Positions 42,480 through 54,297 of a stretch of DNA of 64,000 nt are shown here, in pieces. The DNA is from Homarus americanus. Its lineage: Eukaryota; Arthropoda; Malacostraca; Decapoda; Nephropidae. Positions within the stretch are counted from its first letter, which is position 1. Every line of letters starts with the position of its first letter. The stretch lies in assembly GCF_018991925.1 (NCBI RefSeq), contig NW_024737042.1, positions 14,837,647 to 14,901,646 of the forward strand, written 5' to 3'. The position numbers and the translations under genes were made by a program. Under the pieces are notes generated by a model. The model was given only the letters and a program-made list of their open reading frames with translations, was not told the DNA's origin and ran no database searches.

Positions 42480-43775
42480 ATGAAATATGACACAAGTTTC
42501 AAGCTGAAAACTGTTGCGTTTGCAAACTCTTCAAACAACAGTGCTGCAGCGAGGAATTAAGGAGTAAATGAAAAGATGGTGCATGATTGGAAGAAAAGTG
42601 AAGCCTCCCTGAAGAAGATACCCAAGAAAAATGTGCAATAAGGATCGGCATTTGTCATTGGCATGAACTGGAAAATTATTTAGAAGGTTGGGTCAACGAA
42701 AACCGTCAAGATGGCTATACAGTAACCCGAACTGACATACGCACCCATGCACTTAAGTGGGCCAAAACACACCCAGATGAAAGCAAAAATTTCAAAGCAA
42801 CTGCGAACTGGTGTAGTCGCTTCATGAAGAGGAAAAATTTAATTTTGCAGCGGAAAACTAAAATTGCACAGAAACTCCCATCTGACCTCGAAGACAAAAT
42901 TATAAATTTCCATAGATAAGTCATTGAACTGAGGAAGGAACACAACTACCCACAGTGTCAGACTGGTAATATAGATGAAACACCTTGTTTTTTCGATATG
43001 CTTAGCAATAAAACTGTTGACACCAAAGGCAAAAAACTATTTGATAAATAGTGCAGGTCGCGAAAAGACGAAGTTCACTGTCGTATTAACCTCCCTTGCA
43101 GATGGAACTAAATTAAAACCAATGGTTATATTTAAAAGAAAAACAATGCCAAATATAAAGTTCCCTACAGGTGTTTTGGTCCATGTCCATGAGAAGGGGT
43201 GGATGGATGAAGCTGGAGTACATTTATGGATTGACAATGTGTGGAGTAGGTGGCCTGGTGGATTACGCAAGGAAAGGAGCTCGTTGGTTTGGGACATGTT
43301 CAGAGCCCATTTGACAGATAAGGTCAAGAAGCATCGACAACAAAACAACATTGTAACTGCAGTAATATCAGGGGGGTTAACGTCTGTACTTCAACCTCTT
43401 GATGTAAGCCTAAATAAGACATTAAAGGACAATATTCGTTCTGAGTGGAATAAATGGATGGTTGAGGGAGAAAAGTCATTCACGAAGGGGGATAATATGC
43501 GTGCTCCACCACTGGATGTATTGTGCGATTTTGTAATAAAGTCTTGGGAAGCCGTTCGCGTAGAAACTGTCGTAAAATCTTTAAAAAAACGGGGATTTAA
43601 AATGCAATGGATGGGGAAGAAGATGATTTGTTGTGGCGAGACAGTGACGAGGAGGAGGATGACAGCAAAAATAATGAAGACGAAGTCGGAAGTTCCAGTC
43701 ATTCGGACCCATATGCAGACCTCTTTATTTTGGACGATGAACAGCCGCTGACTTTGAAGGATTTTAAAATGTGAT
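42480..43775 (+). pseudogene. pogoR/POGK-like transposase, degenerate
   Basis: The N-terminal domain reads MKYDTSFKLKTVAFANSSNN and VNEKMVHDWKKSEASLKK (Brinker/POGK-type HTH, 42487-42620). A CENP-B-type domain follows (TVTRTDIRTHALKWAKTHPD, NWCSRFMKRKNLILQRKT, to about 42915), then the DDE core. The core has NIDETPCFFDM (42972, first Asp), LVWDMFRAHLTD (43290, second Asp) and SVLQPLDVSLNKTLKDNIRS (43385, third Asp), with an acidic C terminus. The three acids are kept, but frame changes and stops near 42540, 42640, 42918 and 43050 break it. No TIR pair was identified. Confidence 0.82.
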
Positions 43776-44720
43776 CATACATGCTTTTATTGTCAATAAA
43801 ATATAACTTTGAAGTAAAATAAATCTTGAAGTTAAAGTTTTAACTTTTTATCTTAAGAGTTAAGGTTATAATTACGGTGTTATTGTGTGTACAGGTATAT
43901 TCAATAAACTGCCATTATGTATCATTAAACTGTCATTACCCCTGTAGTGTATGTGAACTCACAATCTATAGCGCTATCATAAAATTGCGCAGATGGCATC
44001 CATATTGTAGTACCGGGTAGTTGTCTGGCTGGCCTCCTGGGTTTAGTGGCGTACTGATTGATTGTTTACTGTCCATCAGCTGTTGAAAATGGCGTGTAGT
44101 GTTGTATTCGCTTAATTATACTGGAATTTACTATTTTATTATAATCTCTATGTTAAATAAGTTTACCAAACATAAATTTCAGTAGGAAATATTAGCGGCA
44201 GGTCACGAGAGTTACGCTAAGTGATGCACAGCGAGTGTTAGGCAGGCTGTTCCACTTGTTTACCACTACAGTATGTGGTACAGCTTCACATTTTATACTT
44301 GGAGTTTAAGTCCTGGTTTTGGAGAGATATTTTCAAGCTTAAAACGTCGACATACGCCACAATTTACTGTAATTACCCTGGAATTGAATCGTGGACTATA
44401 GATTTGGAATCAGCATGCTTAGGAGTACCTATACTTTTCTGCGATTTTCAACGAAAACTAATTTTGGGTCGAAACTGCCTAATTTAAGCCTTTGTTCTAA
44501 TGATGATATGTTGATGACATTTTTAATTTTCAGAGAGAGAGAGAGAATGTGCCTCTAGGATGTTTTGTTGTAGTTCTTCATATGCCAAGATTAACATTGG
44601 CATTATTCTGGTGGGTGTGTCTTATAAGTAAGAAAACTGCTGTAACTGTATGAAAAATCAGCATATTCACAGACTGCTTCACTCATCTTCTGTTAAATGC
44701 CAAGAAACATTAACATATTA
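43776..44720. other. Intron 3 sequence, nothing recognised
   Basis: A/T-rich sequence with AATAAA motifs soon after the pogoR-like frame (43795, 43818). No coding frame with similarity, no TIR pair. Confidence 0.45.
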
Positions 44721-45252
44721 CAGTGAGTTCTGCTATAACGCGTGTTTTGATAACGCGAATTTGCTCTAACGCGATTTATGAATTAGGAACGATATTTGTA
44801 TAACGCGAATGCTTGTTTGCTGTAACGCGATTTTTGCTTACTATTTCTCCAATTTTGTGGTATTAACTGTGAATATGGTAAAGAAGAATATCTCCAAGAA
44901 GCGTTCTGGTGATAGAATTCCCGGTGATGATCGTAAAAGAAAGGATATAACACTTGAAGAGAAGCTCGATGTTATCAACCTCAAAATCACCATTCTCCCC
45001 CATCAAGTTATATTCATATTTTTTCAAGGTAAAGTGTTACATTTACTGTATGATTTCATTATTAGATATGAATGTAACATTTATTTAGACTGTGCTATCC
45101 TTTGTGTTAGGCTAACTACTAAATTTTTTCGATTTCGAGTAATCTGCACCTAACCCTATTTTCTCCATAAGCCCTGTTATTTCTATTACGCGATTTTCTA
45201 TAACACGATATTTTACAAGAACACAATTATCGCGTTATAGCAGAACTACCAG
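44721..45252 (+). mobile_element. 530-bp Tigger MITE (TATAACGCG family), copy 1
   Basis: Ends CAGTGAGTTCTGCTATAACG and, complemented, CTGGTAGTTCTGCTATAACG, with TA on both sides. It encodes a truncated HTH N terminus (MVKKNISKKRSGDRIPGDDR, KRKDITLEEKLDVINLK, 44876-44987) that then runs into non-homologous sequence after a GTAAAG. The inverted copy at 60475-61004 is nearly identical, implying recent spread. Confidence 0.93.
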
Positions 45253-45303
45253 TACTTTAAATTTTTTATGATGGACTTGTTTCATGAATGGGAAAAAAGA
45301 CTG

Positions 45304-45659
45304 CAGTCGACCCTCGTTAAAACGGACTAATAGGAAGGTGTCCGTTTTAGCCGATTGTCCGAATTAACCGATTTAGGAGTTAATATTGCATTATACAACT
45401 ATGTGTATGTTTATTTGAGTGCCCCGTCATAGGAGTCCGTTTTCTCTCACTTCAGGACGCCTGAGTCGTCCGTTTTCTCTTAATCTTAGAGTGCACCAGG
45501 GACTTTGTTATTTCTTAGTAGTGACACAGAATTTGAAATTGCAACCCCAATTGCAACTGGGACAATCCCAGAACCAGAAATTTTATATGGACAGTTCAGA
45601 TTTCGTACGATTTATCCGAAATCCGGATTAAAGGGGTCCGAATTAACGAGGGTCGACTG
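45304..45659 (+). mobile_element. Tigger-type MITE, CAGTCGACCCTCGTTAA family
   Basis: TIRs CAGTCGACCCTCGTTAAAAC and GAATTAACGAGGGTCGACTG; 356 bp; no coding sequence. The flanks read TG rather than TA on both sides, perhaps through mutation. Confidence 0.88.
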
Positions 45660-46394
45660 TGATTGTAAACTGAAAATAACGTAAGGTGGATGTAACGATA
45701 AACTGTTTCACTGTCCATGCTAATACAATATTAACATTACTTTTGGGTTAGGTAGGATATACATTTTGTAGGGTAGGCCTGCATAAAAATACCTGTACCT
45801 TAATCATAATGCAGCCCATGACTGAGGAAAGGTTGCCCATGCTTGGTGCAAATGACTAGTAAGCTGATTAGTGGCAGAAATGATAAATTGGAAAAGCTGA
45901 AAGAAATTAACAAAAGAAAGGTTAGGATAAAAAGTAAAATATAAATGGTGAGATTGGAATACATATTAGGAATGCATCACCTCTTATTCAATTAATTCTT
46001 ATGGGAAAATTGACTTTGATTTCCCCACTTTGATTTATGTCATTTGGATAACTCACAATTTTCAGGTACCTGTACACTTCCCCAACATTAACTGGGGTAA
46101 TTCTTTTCTTCCCAGAATTTGAATGAGATAAATTTACTTATTGCATATGGAGCTTGTAGACATTTGTTTTTTTATGAATATTGAACCATATTGTGTATTT
46201 TTAGCATGCTGTACAGTATTTATGAATTAAACCCCTATTTGTCCAAACTTTCATTATTTAATATTGACCTTTTAACAGTGAGGAAAATGCTGTTCTACTG
46301 AAATTAAATAAAACATAATTTTCCTTAGTAACTGTAAAGGAAAACACTAAATTATAGGACTTTAGTAAAATCATCCAATTTGTGTAATCTTCAG
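45660..46394. other. Intron 3 end, nothing recognised
   Basis: No gene or repeat structure seen. The acceptor TGTAATCTTCAG for exon 4 closes the intron. Confidence 0.5.
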
Positions 46395-46549
46395 GAGAAA
46401 CTACAGTTCTATCACGTACGTGAACGGCACGGAGCATCACTCAAAGTGGAGGGACTCGAGGATACAAACCAAGAAGATGGGTTAGGTAGATTACCGCCTT
46501 ACCTCTCCTCTGTCTCATCACTGCTGCTCTTCAATACAACTCACAATCC
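46395..46549 (+). CDS. WASHC1: WASHC1 exon 4
   Basis: 155 nt, phase 0 in, phase 2 out, canonical sites. It reads EKLQFYHVRERHGASLKVEG and later GLGRLPPYLSSVSSLLLFNT. The GLG.LP..(I/L)SSVSSLLLFNTT block is a WASH signature. It begins the region reported in vertebrate WASH to bind tubulin. No defect is seen. Confidence 0.95.
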
Positions 46550-46954
46550 GTAAGTTGACTTGGATATATTATACTGTAGCTGTTATGAAAAAAAAATATG
46601 TACTGTACAGGTATACATACAACTTTTATTGCAATATATTAATTACACAGGCACTGAATAATAGAAAGAAGAATATTACAAAGTCAAAAGACATTACAAC
46701 CTAGAACTATCATAGACATTGGCACAACAATCACACATTACTAAAATTGCCATAATACAAAACAACAAACGTGAGGTCACTGAGCTGGTCACTGTTAATT
46801 ATATCCCTTCTTCGTCATTTCACATGCTCATTGCTCGTCAAGAGGGTAACGCTTTGCTCTTATGTTTGTTATTTACATTCCACGTAATCATTGTTTGGAC
46901 TACTTTATAATTACCATTGCTGAGTAGTAAGTCAGCATGTAGTTCATTAATGTA

Positions 46955-49573
46955 CGGTGAACCCTCGCTTTACCCGGTCAATTGAACCCACGGAGGCCCG
47001 CATAAAGCGAGAAACGCGTAAAGTGAACAACATATGGGATTAATTGAAATAGAGAACGGGCCGACCCCCAAACTCCACTTTTTCCCGACACAATACGTAC
47101 ATTTTAGTAAAAATAACATCTTAACTTTATGATGGTGTATGCACACACACATAATATAGAAGAGAACAATCAATAAGAGAATAATATACTGTAGGTTAGG
47201 TTAGAAAAAATCAAGGTTAGGCTTAACACTTACATTAGTAGAAGAAATGGGTTGGCGTACGGGAATGGAGGCTGGTTCCGAGGCAGAGGGCAGGCTACTG
47301 GCCCTCAGGTGAGTCATCATCACTGTCATACTCATTTATCAGTGACTCACTGATAAATCCCTCAAAGTCACCATCACTGTCTCTGTCACTATCACTGGCT
47401 TGGGCTGGCTGTGACGGGTTGCGGGCGAAGAACTCGGTAATGCTTTGTTGACGGCTAGTGTTGATGTTGTCGTGATACACCTTGATGTAGGGCTCCATAG
47501 TCTGCAACAGCTGGGTAGTGAAGACTTCATACTGGTTATCGTCAGGGTCATCGGAAAGGATGAGCTTCAGTTTCTCTACACACTCAATGGCACCCCTAAC
47601 ATTACCATGCGATAACTTGCATTCTTCTTGGGATGACGCACCACCTGCCTCTTCACTGACATCATCATCATCTAACATCTCGTCGGCAATCACATCAGGA
47701 TCCCTTAACACCTCCATAATGTTGTCGTTGGTGGTCTCGGAGAAGCCTTTAGCTGTAACACTCTGCGCAGCTTCTCTGGCAAGGTCCACTGCTACTGCAA
47801 CAGTCTGAACCTCACCAGGCACAGATTGACTCTGTCTCCCACCTGGAATACCTTGCAACACATGTCTCCATGCGTGACGAACCTTTGCTACAGACAGCTG
47901 ATCCCATGCCTCCACCAAGAAGTCCACAGCTTTCTTGACCTTGAATTTTTTCCAAAAGTGTTTCACAAATACTTCTTGCTCTGCCAACTGTTGTTCCTTG
48001 TCCTCTTCGCTCTTGCTATCGGTGTCACCCAGGTTACGTAACTCATCCTTGGTGTTGGTATAGTCGTTCAGGAGCTTAAACTTCTTTGCAGAGAATGCAG
48101 CTTTCACATTGCAGATTAATTCTTGGTCCATGGGCTGGATTAATGGCGTAGTGTTGGGAGGAAGGAAGACCACTTTTACGTTGGGGTGACGATCCAACAG
48201 TAGGGGCGAGTGTCCTGGTGCGTTGTCAAGCAGCAACAAAATCTTGAATGGAACAGTCTGTTGCTCACAGAATTTCTTGACGTCGGGAACGAAACAGTCA
48301 TCAAACCAGGAGAGGGACAGTGTAGAGAACATCCATGCCTTACGTGCGGTCAGCCAGTGGACATTTAGCTTGGTCATGTCCATGCTCTTGTAGGCGTGCG
48401 GCTTGTGTGCTGTGTGGATCACCGATAACTTGAGCTTACTGGTACCGGAGGCATTGTTGGTAAACAGGACGGTGATGTGCTCCTTCTGCAACTTCCGGCC
48501 CCGACACTTGCTGGCAGTCTTGACAACGAAGATCTTGGAAGGTAGCTTTTTCCAAAAAAGACCAGATTCGTCCATGTTAAACACCTGGTCTTCGGTGTAC
48601 TGTCCTTCCTCCATAATCTCACGTAAAAACGGAGGAAAATCCCTAGCCGCAACACGGTCAGCACTCACTTCTTCACCACCAATGTTAATGTTGGTGATCT
48701 TGTTTAACCTCTGCAACCACCCAGAGGAAGCATTGAAGGGTTTGGGCTCTGCAATTCCCATCTTACGTGACACTGTAGCATACAGTTCACGTGCGTACTC
48801 CTTAACTGAGCGCGTGTCCACCGCTATGTTCCGTCTTGCCTGACGAATCAAGTAGCTCACAAGTAATTTCTCCGTCTTGAGACGCACCTGGTTGTGGCAA
48901 TACTTGATCATAGAAGCACCTGTAGACTTTGTGATGTTCATGTGTTCTTTTATCTTGGCTGCATTTTTCTTGATTGTCCGGATCGCAGATTCGTTAATAC
49001 CATGCTGGCGCGCGAGACCAACCTGTCTTGTTCCTGTCTCCAACTCTTGGATGATCTTGTATTTAATTTTGTAGCTTAGGGCACGTTGTATCTTCTTTGG
49101 CCTAGGGCGGCTGGGTCCAGGTAATGTAAGGTTTCTTTGTGGTGGTGGTGATGGTCCGATGGAAGCCATTCTTATGGAACAATAGATACCGATATACACG
49201 GTGTAGCCGGGAGGGGTGTAACTGATGCGGGTTGGTCAACGGGCTTGAACGCTCCCTCGGCGGGGCACCTCATATTACATTAAACCAATCACAGCTAGCG
49301 GGGGAGGGAGGTAAGGATGCTTGGCCCAATCACAGTCCGATACGTCATATGACGTCACTGATAACGCAACAAAGACATAAACTGCGCCACCTACTTGCGC
49401 CGCTTACCCAACATGGCGGGATGGCAGGAGAGACGGCGGGAGGTTTGAATCCAAAAATGGCGCGGCGCGAGATGACCGCCAGCCGCTGTCCGTGTAAGAA
49501 ATACCGCGCGTGGTGAGCATCGTTGACGGGGTACCGCGTAAACTGCGTAAAAAAGCTGCGTAGCGGTGTACTG
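46955..49573 (-). mobile_element. Autonomous Tigger transposon with intact transposase
   Basis: 2.6 kb between TA dinucleotides (46953-46954, 49574-49575). The left terminus CGGTGAACCCTCGCTTTACC is related to the CAGTCAACCCTCACTTTACG ends of the module-bearing MITEs. The right terminus, complemented, starts CAGTACACCGCTACGCAGC, so the TIRs have diverged or been rearranged. It lies antisense in WASHC1 intron 4, 405 bp after exon 4. Confidence 0.88.
47295..49169 (-). CDS. Tigger transposase, full-length open frame
   Basis: 624 aa from MASIGPSPPPQRNLTLPGPS; a further in-frame Met lies 10 codons upstream. HTH: LSYKIKYKIIQELETGTRQV..INESAIRTIKKN. CENP-B-like domain: ARELYATVSRKMG..ASSGWLQRLNKITNINIGGE. 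DDE core: VFNMDESGLFWKKLPSK (first Asp), ILLLLDNAPGHSP (second Asp), LPPNTTPLIQPMDQELICNV (third Asp). The C-terminal third is acidic and contains RQQSITEFFARN, a PCNA-interacting (PIP) motif at 47427-47450. All catalytic acids and both DNA-binding helices are present without stops. The enzyme cuts and pastes DNA at TA sites. It is either a recently active copy or one kept by selection. Confidence 0.95.
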   Translation of the reverse strand: MASIGPSPPPQRNLTLPGPSRPRPKKIQRALSYKIKYKIIQELETGTRQVGLARQHGINESAIRTIKKNAAKIKEHMNITKSTGASMIKYCHNQVRLKTEKLLVSYLIRQARRNIAVDTRSVKEYARELYATVSRKMGIAEPKPFNASSGWLQRLNKITNINIGGEEVSADRVAARDFPPFLREIMEEGQYTEDQVFNMDESGLFWKKLPSKIFVVKTASKCRGRKLQKEHITVLFTNNASGTSKLKLSVIHTAHKPHAYKSMDMTKLNVHWLTARKAWMFSTLSLSWFDDCFVPDVKKFCEQQTVPFKILLLLDNAPGHSPLLLDRHPNVKVVFLPPNTTPLIQPMDQELICNVKAAFSAKKFKLLNDYTNTKDELRNLGDTDSKSEEDKEQQLAEQEVFVKHFWKKFKVKKAVDFLVEAWDQLSVAKVRHAWRHVLQGIPGGRQSQSVPGEVQTVAVAVDLAREAAQSVTAKGFSETTNDNIMEVLRDPDVIADEMLDDDDVSEEAGGASSQEECKLSHGNVRGAIECVEKLKLILSDDPDDNQYEVFTTQLLQTMEPYIKVYHDNINTSRQQSITEFFARNPSQPAQASDSDRDSDGDFEGFISESLINEYDSDDDSPEGQ

Positions 49574-51290
49574 TATTCAGGTAAATGAATAAATGTTCTA
49601 GTATTATATTATAGGATTAATACATTAGAGTATATTAATTTTGTCATCTTTATTGTTTTTCTTCAGTTATTTCACTTTACTCCACTAAGCACATGATCCG
49701 TTTCCACTCACTAGACTGCTCTTCTTCTATTCTTGTCAGGATTTCTTGTAGTTTATCTTTCTCAGTCTTTCAGTCCTTTTATTTTCATATGTTCATTGCT
49801 CTTCTGTGTGAAAACTTGCCAAGAATATTCTGTATACTTCACATCACTTGAAAATTTTAAGAAAAAATTAATGTATTGGTATGTTAATCTGACTTTTTAT
49901 CTTTTCTTTTAAGAGTTATGTTGTAAAAGCTGATATTACACAAGACTACTTCAGTTTTAAAGTGAGAGTGAGTTGTTTGTCTCACTGGCAAAGGAAATGA
50001 ACTCTAGAAATTTAACACTTAAAAGTTGATTGGGAGTTGTGGAGGTGTGGGTTCATTGTGTTACAAGGTAATATATGTACGAGTTAGTTAAAAAAGTGAA
50101 TGGTTGACTTGTAATTACAATATATTTTTCTTTCATACAAGTTTATTGAGGTACGCATTCCCTGTTTCATAATTTCATCATTTTTATTTAGGTTCTTTAT
50201 GAGACATTAAGCACTATTTAGCCTTATGTGGATATGGCCAGACTAAGGATGATAAGTAGGTAGGTACACAATACACGAGATGTTGATTACTGGGTATGGA
50301 AATGTAAGTAGGATGATTGTTTTTCAGACTTTATACAACTCATTACTGGGTAAGTCTGTTGATTGAATCAGGTAAATCCTCAGCTACAGTGATTGTAAGT
50401 ACAGTAATTCATTGATTAGTCACACCATCCATCACACTAATGTTTGTTAGGAGAGAATCTCAAGACAAAAATTCCCAACTGAGGTTAGAGGCAGTAGGTT
50501 GTGTTATCACAGTCGCCTTTGTACACTGTCCTCAATATCTGGCTTGATTAGAGGCTGTTATTTCAGGGTTGCCTGAGCCGGATTAGGTGACTTATTTACT
50601 CTCCTCATTAGGCAATGTTAATATGGGTTTGGGTGGAGGATTGACTCTGAAATTTTGGCTTAAAGTTTAACTGGGTGAAGTGTATGATACATATGGGCTT
50701 TGTAACATAATAACTTTTTGCTTTTAATCTCTTATAAACATGAGTGTGATGGGAAGGTATGACTAATGAGTTCACGCCACCAGACATGGTACTGAAGCTG
50801 AATTTGGTTCCAGGAAGCCATTTTTTACACAGACACACTGACCAATGTCCATATTGTAACATCACATTTGAGCTGATCCCTGATTTTCTGTTTACACAAT
50901 GACCTGACCTGGTAGGAAAGCCCAGATGCATGCTACAGCCTCAGTGACATCACAGCTGATCCCTCCTATTTCATTTGGTCAGTTCTCACAATGACCTGAC
51001 CTGAACCTTAGACAAGTGCCAACTCTCCCTACCTGCCTCTCCACCCCCAGGTGCTGTTGGTTGACTGACAACACATTTGAAAATCTTAATATAATTTATT
51101 AAAATGCTTCTCTGTAACTGTAAATTCTTGCTTATATATCATTATGTATATTTAGTAGATTTTTTTGCATTACTGATTTGTTTTGAGTAATGAATAAAAT
51201 AAATGAAGGAATTAAATGATGATAAAACATGAATAAAATAAAGTAAAACAATGAAGAAAATAAAATCTATAAAGATATATACAGCTCCTC
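49574..51290. other. Intron 4 sequence, little recognised
   Basis: No gene seen. GACCTGACCTG recurs near 50905 and 50994 within imperfectly duplicated segments of about 45 bp (CACAATGACCTGACCTG). Confidence 0.45.
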
Positions 51291-51291
51291 C

Positions 51292-51592
51292 CCAATTTAC
51301 GACCTACTCGACTTACGTCCACCCGCACTTACGACCTGCCTCAGTCGTATCAAAATTTGGTCAACTTACGTATTTTCGAGTCCCAAAGTCGGTACACAGA
51401 CAAAATTTTCATCTGTAATTCACTTTAAAATGGCTGGCAAGCTTAAAAGTTAGTGTTTTGTGGTGGTGAGAAGAAAAAGAGACATCCATTTTAGATTTTC
51501 TATGTATTATTTAAGCATTTCTGACTTACGACCATTTCGACTTACGACCTGGATGTCAGTCCCTAACCCCATCGTAAGTCGGGGAGGAGCTG
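51292..51592 (+). mobile_element. 301-bp Tigger-type MITE
   Basis: TIRs CAGCTCCTCCCCAATTTACG and GTAAGTCGGGGAGGAGCTG with TA on both sides. The inner part (AAATTCACTTTAAAATGGCTGGCAAG-like, near 51420-51440) resembles the start of the transposase in the element at 29885, so it is a shorter derivative of a related family. Confidence 0.92.
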
Positions 51593-51884
51593 TACTGTAC
51601 TATATGTAGTTACTATAAGCAACCTCTTACAGTCTATATGGGGAATCAAAACTTACCCCAAGAATACTCAGCTTAAAATAAGTCAACTTATCTCAAAGTC
51701 TTTCTGCAACTTAGAATGTATTCCCATCAATATGTAAGGCAGTACAAGTACTGTGTATTATATATATTTTTTTTTTACGGGAATTAGCCCACCCAGGCAC
51801 AGGTCAAACGACCCACAACGGAGCCTGGGGGGCGAAAAAAAAAAGAGCGGAAAGAAATTGTAAATATAGAAAAAAAAGGTTATA

Positions 51885-53268
51885 CAGGTTGTACCTCTCT
51901 AGTCCGGCAACCTCGGGACCTGACTGGTGCCGGACCATGGAAATTCACCCTTTTCCTGGATAGATAGTGACTTGTGCTTATGCCTGGAAGCACTAGCACC
52001 ACTTTCTCTGCATCATGGTCTCTTTGAAGACATATTGAAGGGTTAAATGTCGTATAGTAGGTTCTCAAATTTCGCGAGTTTTTAATTCTTAACGTATTTT
52101 ATTGGAACACACAAAAAAATAAATAAATAAAAAATTTGATGGCGGAAACTTGAATTTCGACGGGTTTGAACGGCCCGCCAATGTGCAGACGACGTGCATA
52201 ATCGTGTAAACAGCGTCATTTCTCTTATGTACAAAAGATTCATTATTGTTATGTCTTGTTGTTTATTACTGAATGTCAATTGAATTAATAATGTAAAATT
52301 GGTACAATTCATTAATTGACACGCATGGAAATCATTGTGATTACAAAACCAGTGACTGACTGGTTCTACATATAAAACTGAAGAAAATAAGACCTGGTTG
52401 TAGCTGTAGTAAAATTAATATGGTTGTTTTAAGTAATGTTATTTAATGTTAATAAATGGAACAATAGAAGTAGCTAACGATAATGGTAAAGAAAAAAAGA
52501 GAGATCGTATGTAAGGTGAAAACATATCGTCATTACTTACATAAGAATATGAAAGCAACACTTATTTACTGTTCATATATATTTTAATTAATGTTTCTGA
52601 ATTTGTTTTATTGAATTAATGTGTGCAAAATTAACAATACAATTTATTAATACGTGGAATATTAGAGGAGACGAGAGCCGTCGCATTGTTTATGTTAAAG
52701 CTTACAAAACCAGTGACTGATTGGTTCTACATATAAAACTGAAGAAAATAAGACCCTGATTTAGCTGTAGTAAAATTAATGTAAAAAAAATATGGTTGTT
52801 TGTACCTGTAATGTTATTTAATGTTAATAAATGGAACAATATAAGTAGCTAACCATTAATGGTAAAAAAAAGTGAGACTGCTCGATGTAAGTGCACATGT
52901 GAAAATATATCGTCATTACTCTACATAAGAATATGAAAGCAACACTTATTTACTGCTCATATATATTGAAGGGTTAAATGTTGTACTCTGTATAGACAAG
53001 CAGAGAGAGAGAGAGCAGCCGAACTGCGGATGTAAACAAACCTTAATTTCCCAGCTTTTTTTTTTTTTAAGGATTAGCCCACCCGGCATAGGTCACTGAC
53101 CCACATTGGGGCCTGAGGGGCAAAATTTAATACTCCTGTAATAATAATAATAATAATTCAGATAAAAAAAAAAAAAAAAAAAAAAGCTGCCTATCTACCT
53201 ATTGGACAAACTAAAATCGTTCGGAGTTTCCGGACCACAGAATGCCGAACTAGAGAGATACTGTACTG
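51885..53268 (+). mobile_element. Tigger-type element, CTCTCTAGTCCGGC family
   Basis: The left end CAGGTTGTACCTCTCTAGTC and the right end (complement CAGTACAGTATCTCTCTAG) are flanked by TA. An internal segment is duplicated: ACAAAACCAGTGACTGACTG followed by GTTCTACATATAAAACTGAA at 52344 and again at 52707. A dispersed (TAA)n repeat copy is inserted at 53060-53185. No transposase frame. Confidence 0.8.
53060..53185 (+). repeat. Dispersed (TAA)n-bearing repeat, partial copy
   Basis: Poly-T then GGATTAGCCCACCCGGCATA, GACCCACATTGGGGCCTGA and a short (TAA)n/poly-A end. A similar partial copy is at 51770-51850. Confidence 0.65.
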
Positions 53269-53704
53269 TATTAACTACACCACGTAAGATGCCGGAAAAC
53301 CAGCTTTTTTAAAGTGAGACAGATTGTAAGAGCATGGAAACACAGAAGAAGGCAGAGCATTCCACAGTTTGGCTGTGTGGAGGAAAGAAGGAGGTACTGG
53401 TATTTATAACGGGTTATTCTCGTGTGACCGACATCCACAGAGAAACGATACCGGGGCAAGCATGGTGGAACCACGCTTGCTGTAGCTTGAAAAGTCTTAG
53501 CTTCAGCTTAATGACTTTAAATGGCTGGCTATGGCTTCAGCTTTGTGTCTTTCCAGTGTCTTAAGCCCCATGTCTGCCAGCCACTAGAGTTGGGGGTTTC
53601 AGCCTTCAACCTGTAGACTTACGAACACAGAGTTGGGCTCTTCAATCCAGGAACTGTCATAAGATGGGATTTTAGGATAATTCTGTAATTTTTCTCTCTC
53701 TAAG

Positions 53705-53831
53705 ATACAAGAAGTATATGGTGTTGGATCCCCTTGGTGTGGTGTCTGGCACACGTGGTGAAGGCTCCAGGAGTAGATCAGACACTACCAACTCAGGACC
53801 AATCTTTTAAGATGCCCCAACAACACTTCTT
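53705..53831 (+). CDS. WASHC1: WASHC1 exon 5 with in-frame TAA or mini-intron
   Basis: Acceptor CTCTCTCTAAG; phase 2 joins exon 4 to give NP|YKKYMVLDPLG, a strong WASH match. The same frame runs to TAA at 53808-53810, then DAPTTLL and donor CTT|GTAATG. The DAP motif and its spacing to the next exon fit the family exactly. Either the exon has a premature stop, or a 54-nt GTGAAG..TTTTAAG segment (53758-53811) is spliced out, which also restores D-A-P in phase. 54 nt would be very short for an intron. Confidence 0.8.
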
Positions 53832-54188
53832 GTAATGTTGTCATCCTTTTTTTTTTAATAGTTTTGTTTGCTTATAGTAGATGACAGTAAATGATCTGTC
53901 TTTGCTGATAATAAAACATTTGTCTAAAAAAGTTGTTTGAAATTTATAAATTTGAATCTGTTGCCCATGTTTACTAGAAGACTAAACAAAAGGTATTCAG
54001 TGTACTCCAATTGTAATTTTGAGTTTTTTTTATATGCATCTCTTCTTGATTTGATTTTATATTTTAATTCTTTACTGATTTTTGAATTAATGGGGCATAT
54101 TTAATTTACAAAATCAATTCTAGTTTCTGCAGATTTAATTTGTTTTACTGGTTTCTTTAACATTAATAAATAATTTCTTCATCCTTAG

Positions 54189-54297
54189 GAAGGAGATCAG
54201 ATGGGACTCATGGCAAAAGATGAATACCAATATCTTCCAGACCTGTCAGACCTCCCCGATTTGGACCTTCCTATGGAGTTGCCGTCACTTGGCCCCG
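54189..54297 (+). CDS. WASHC1: WASHC1 exon 6
   Basis: 109 nt, phase 0 in, phase 1 out. It reads EGDQMGLMAKDEYQYLPDLS and then DLPDLDLPMELPSLGP, matching ..[26 protein letters not shown] of vertebrate WASH. The donor GTCAGT is non-optimal but its phase fits exon 7 perfectly. Confidence 0.92.

Noticed and set aside
44275..44487. 70-aa frame in intron 3
   Set aside because: Short, no recognisable motif, no splice or TE context to support it.
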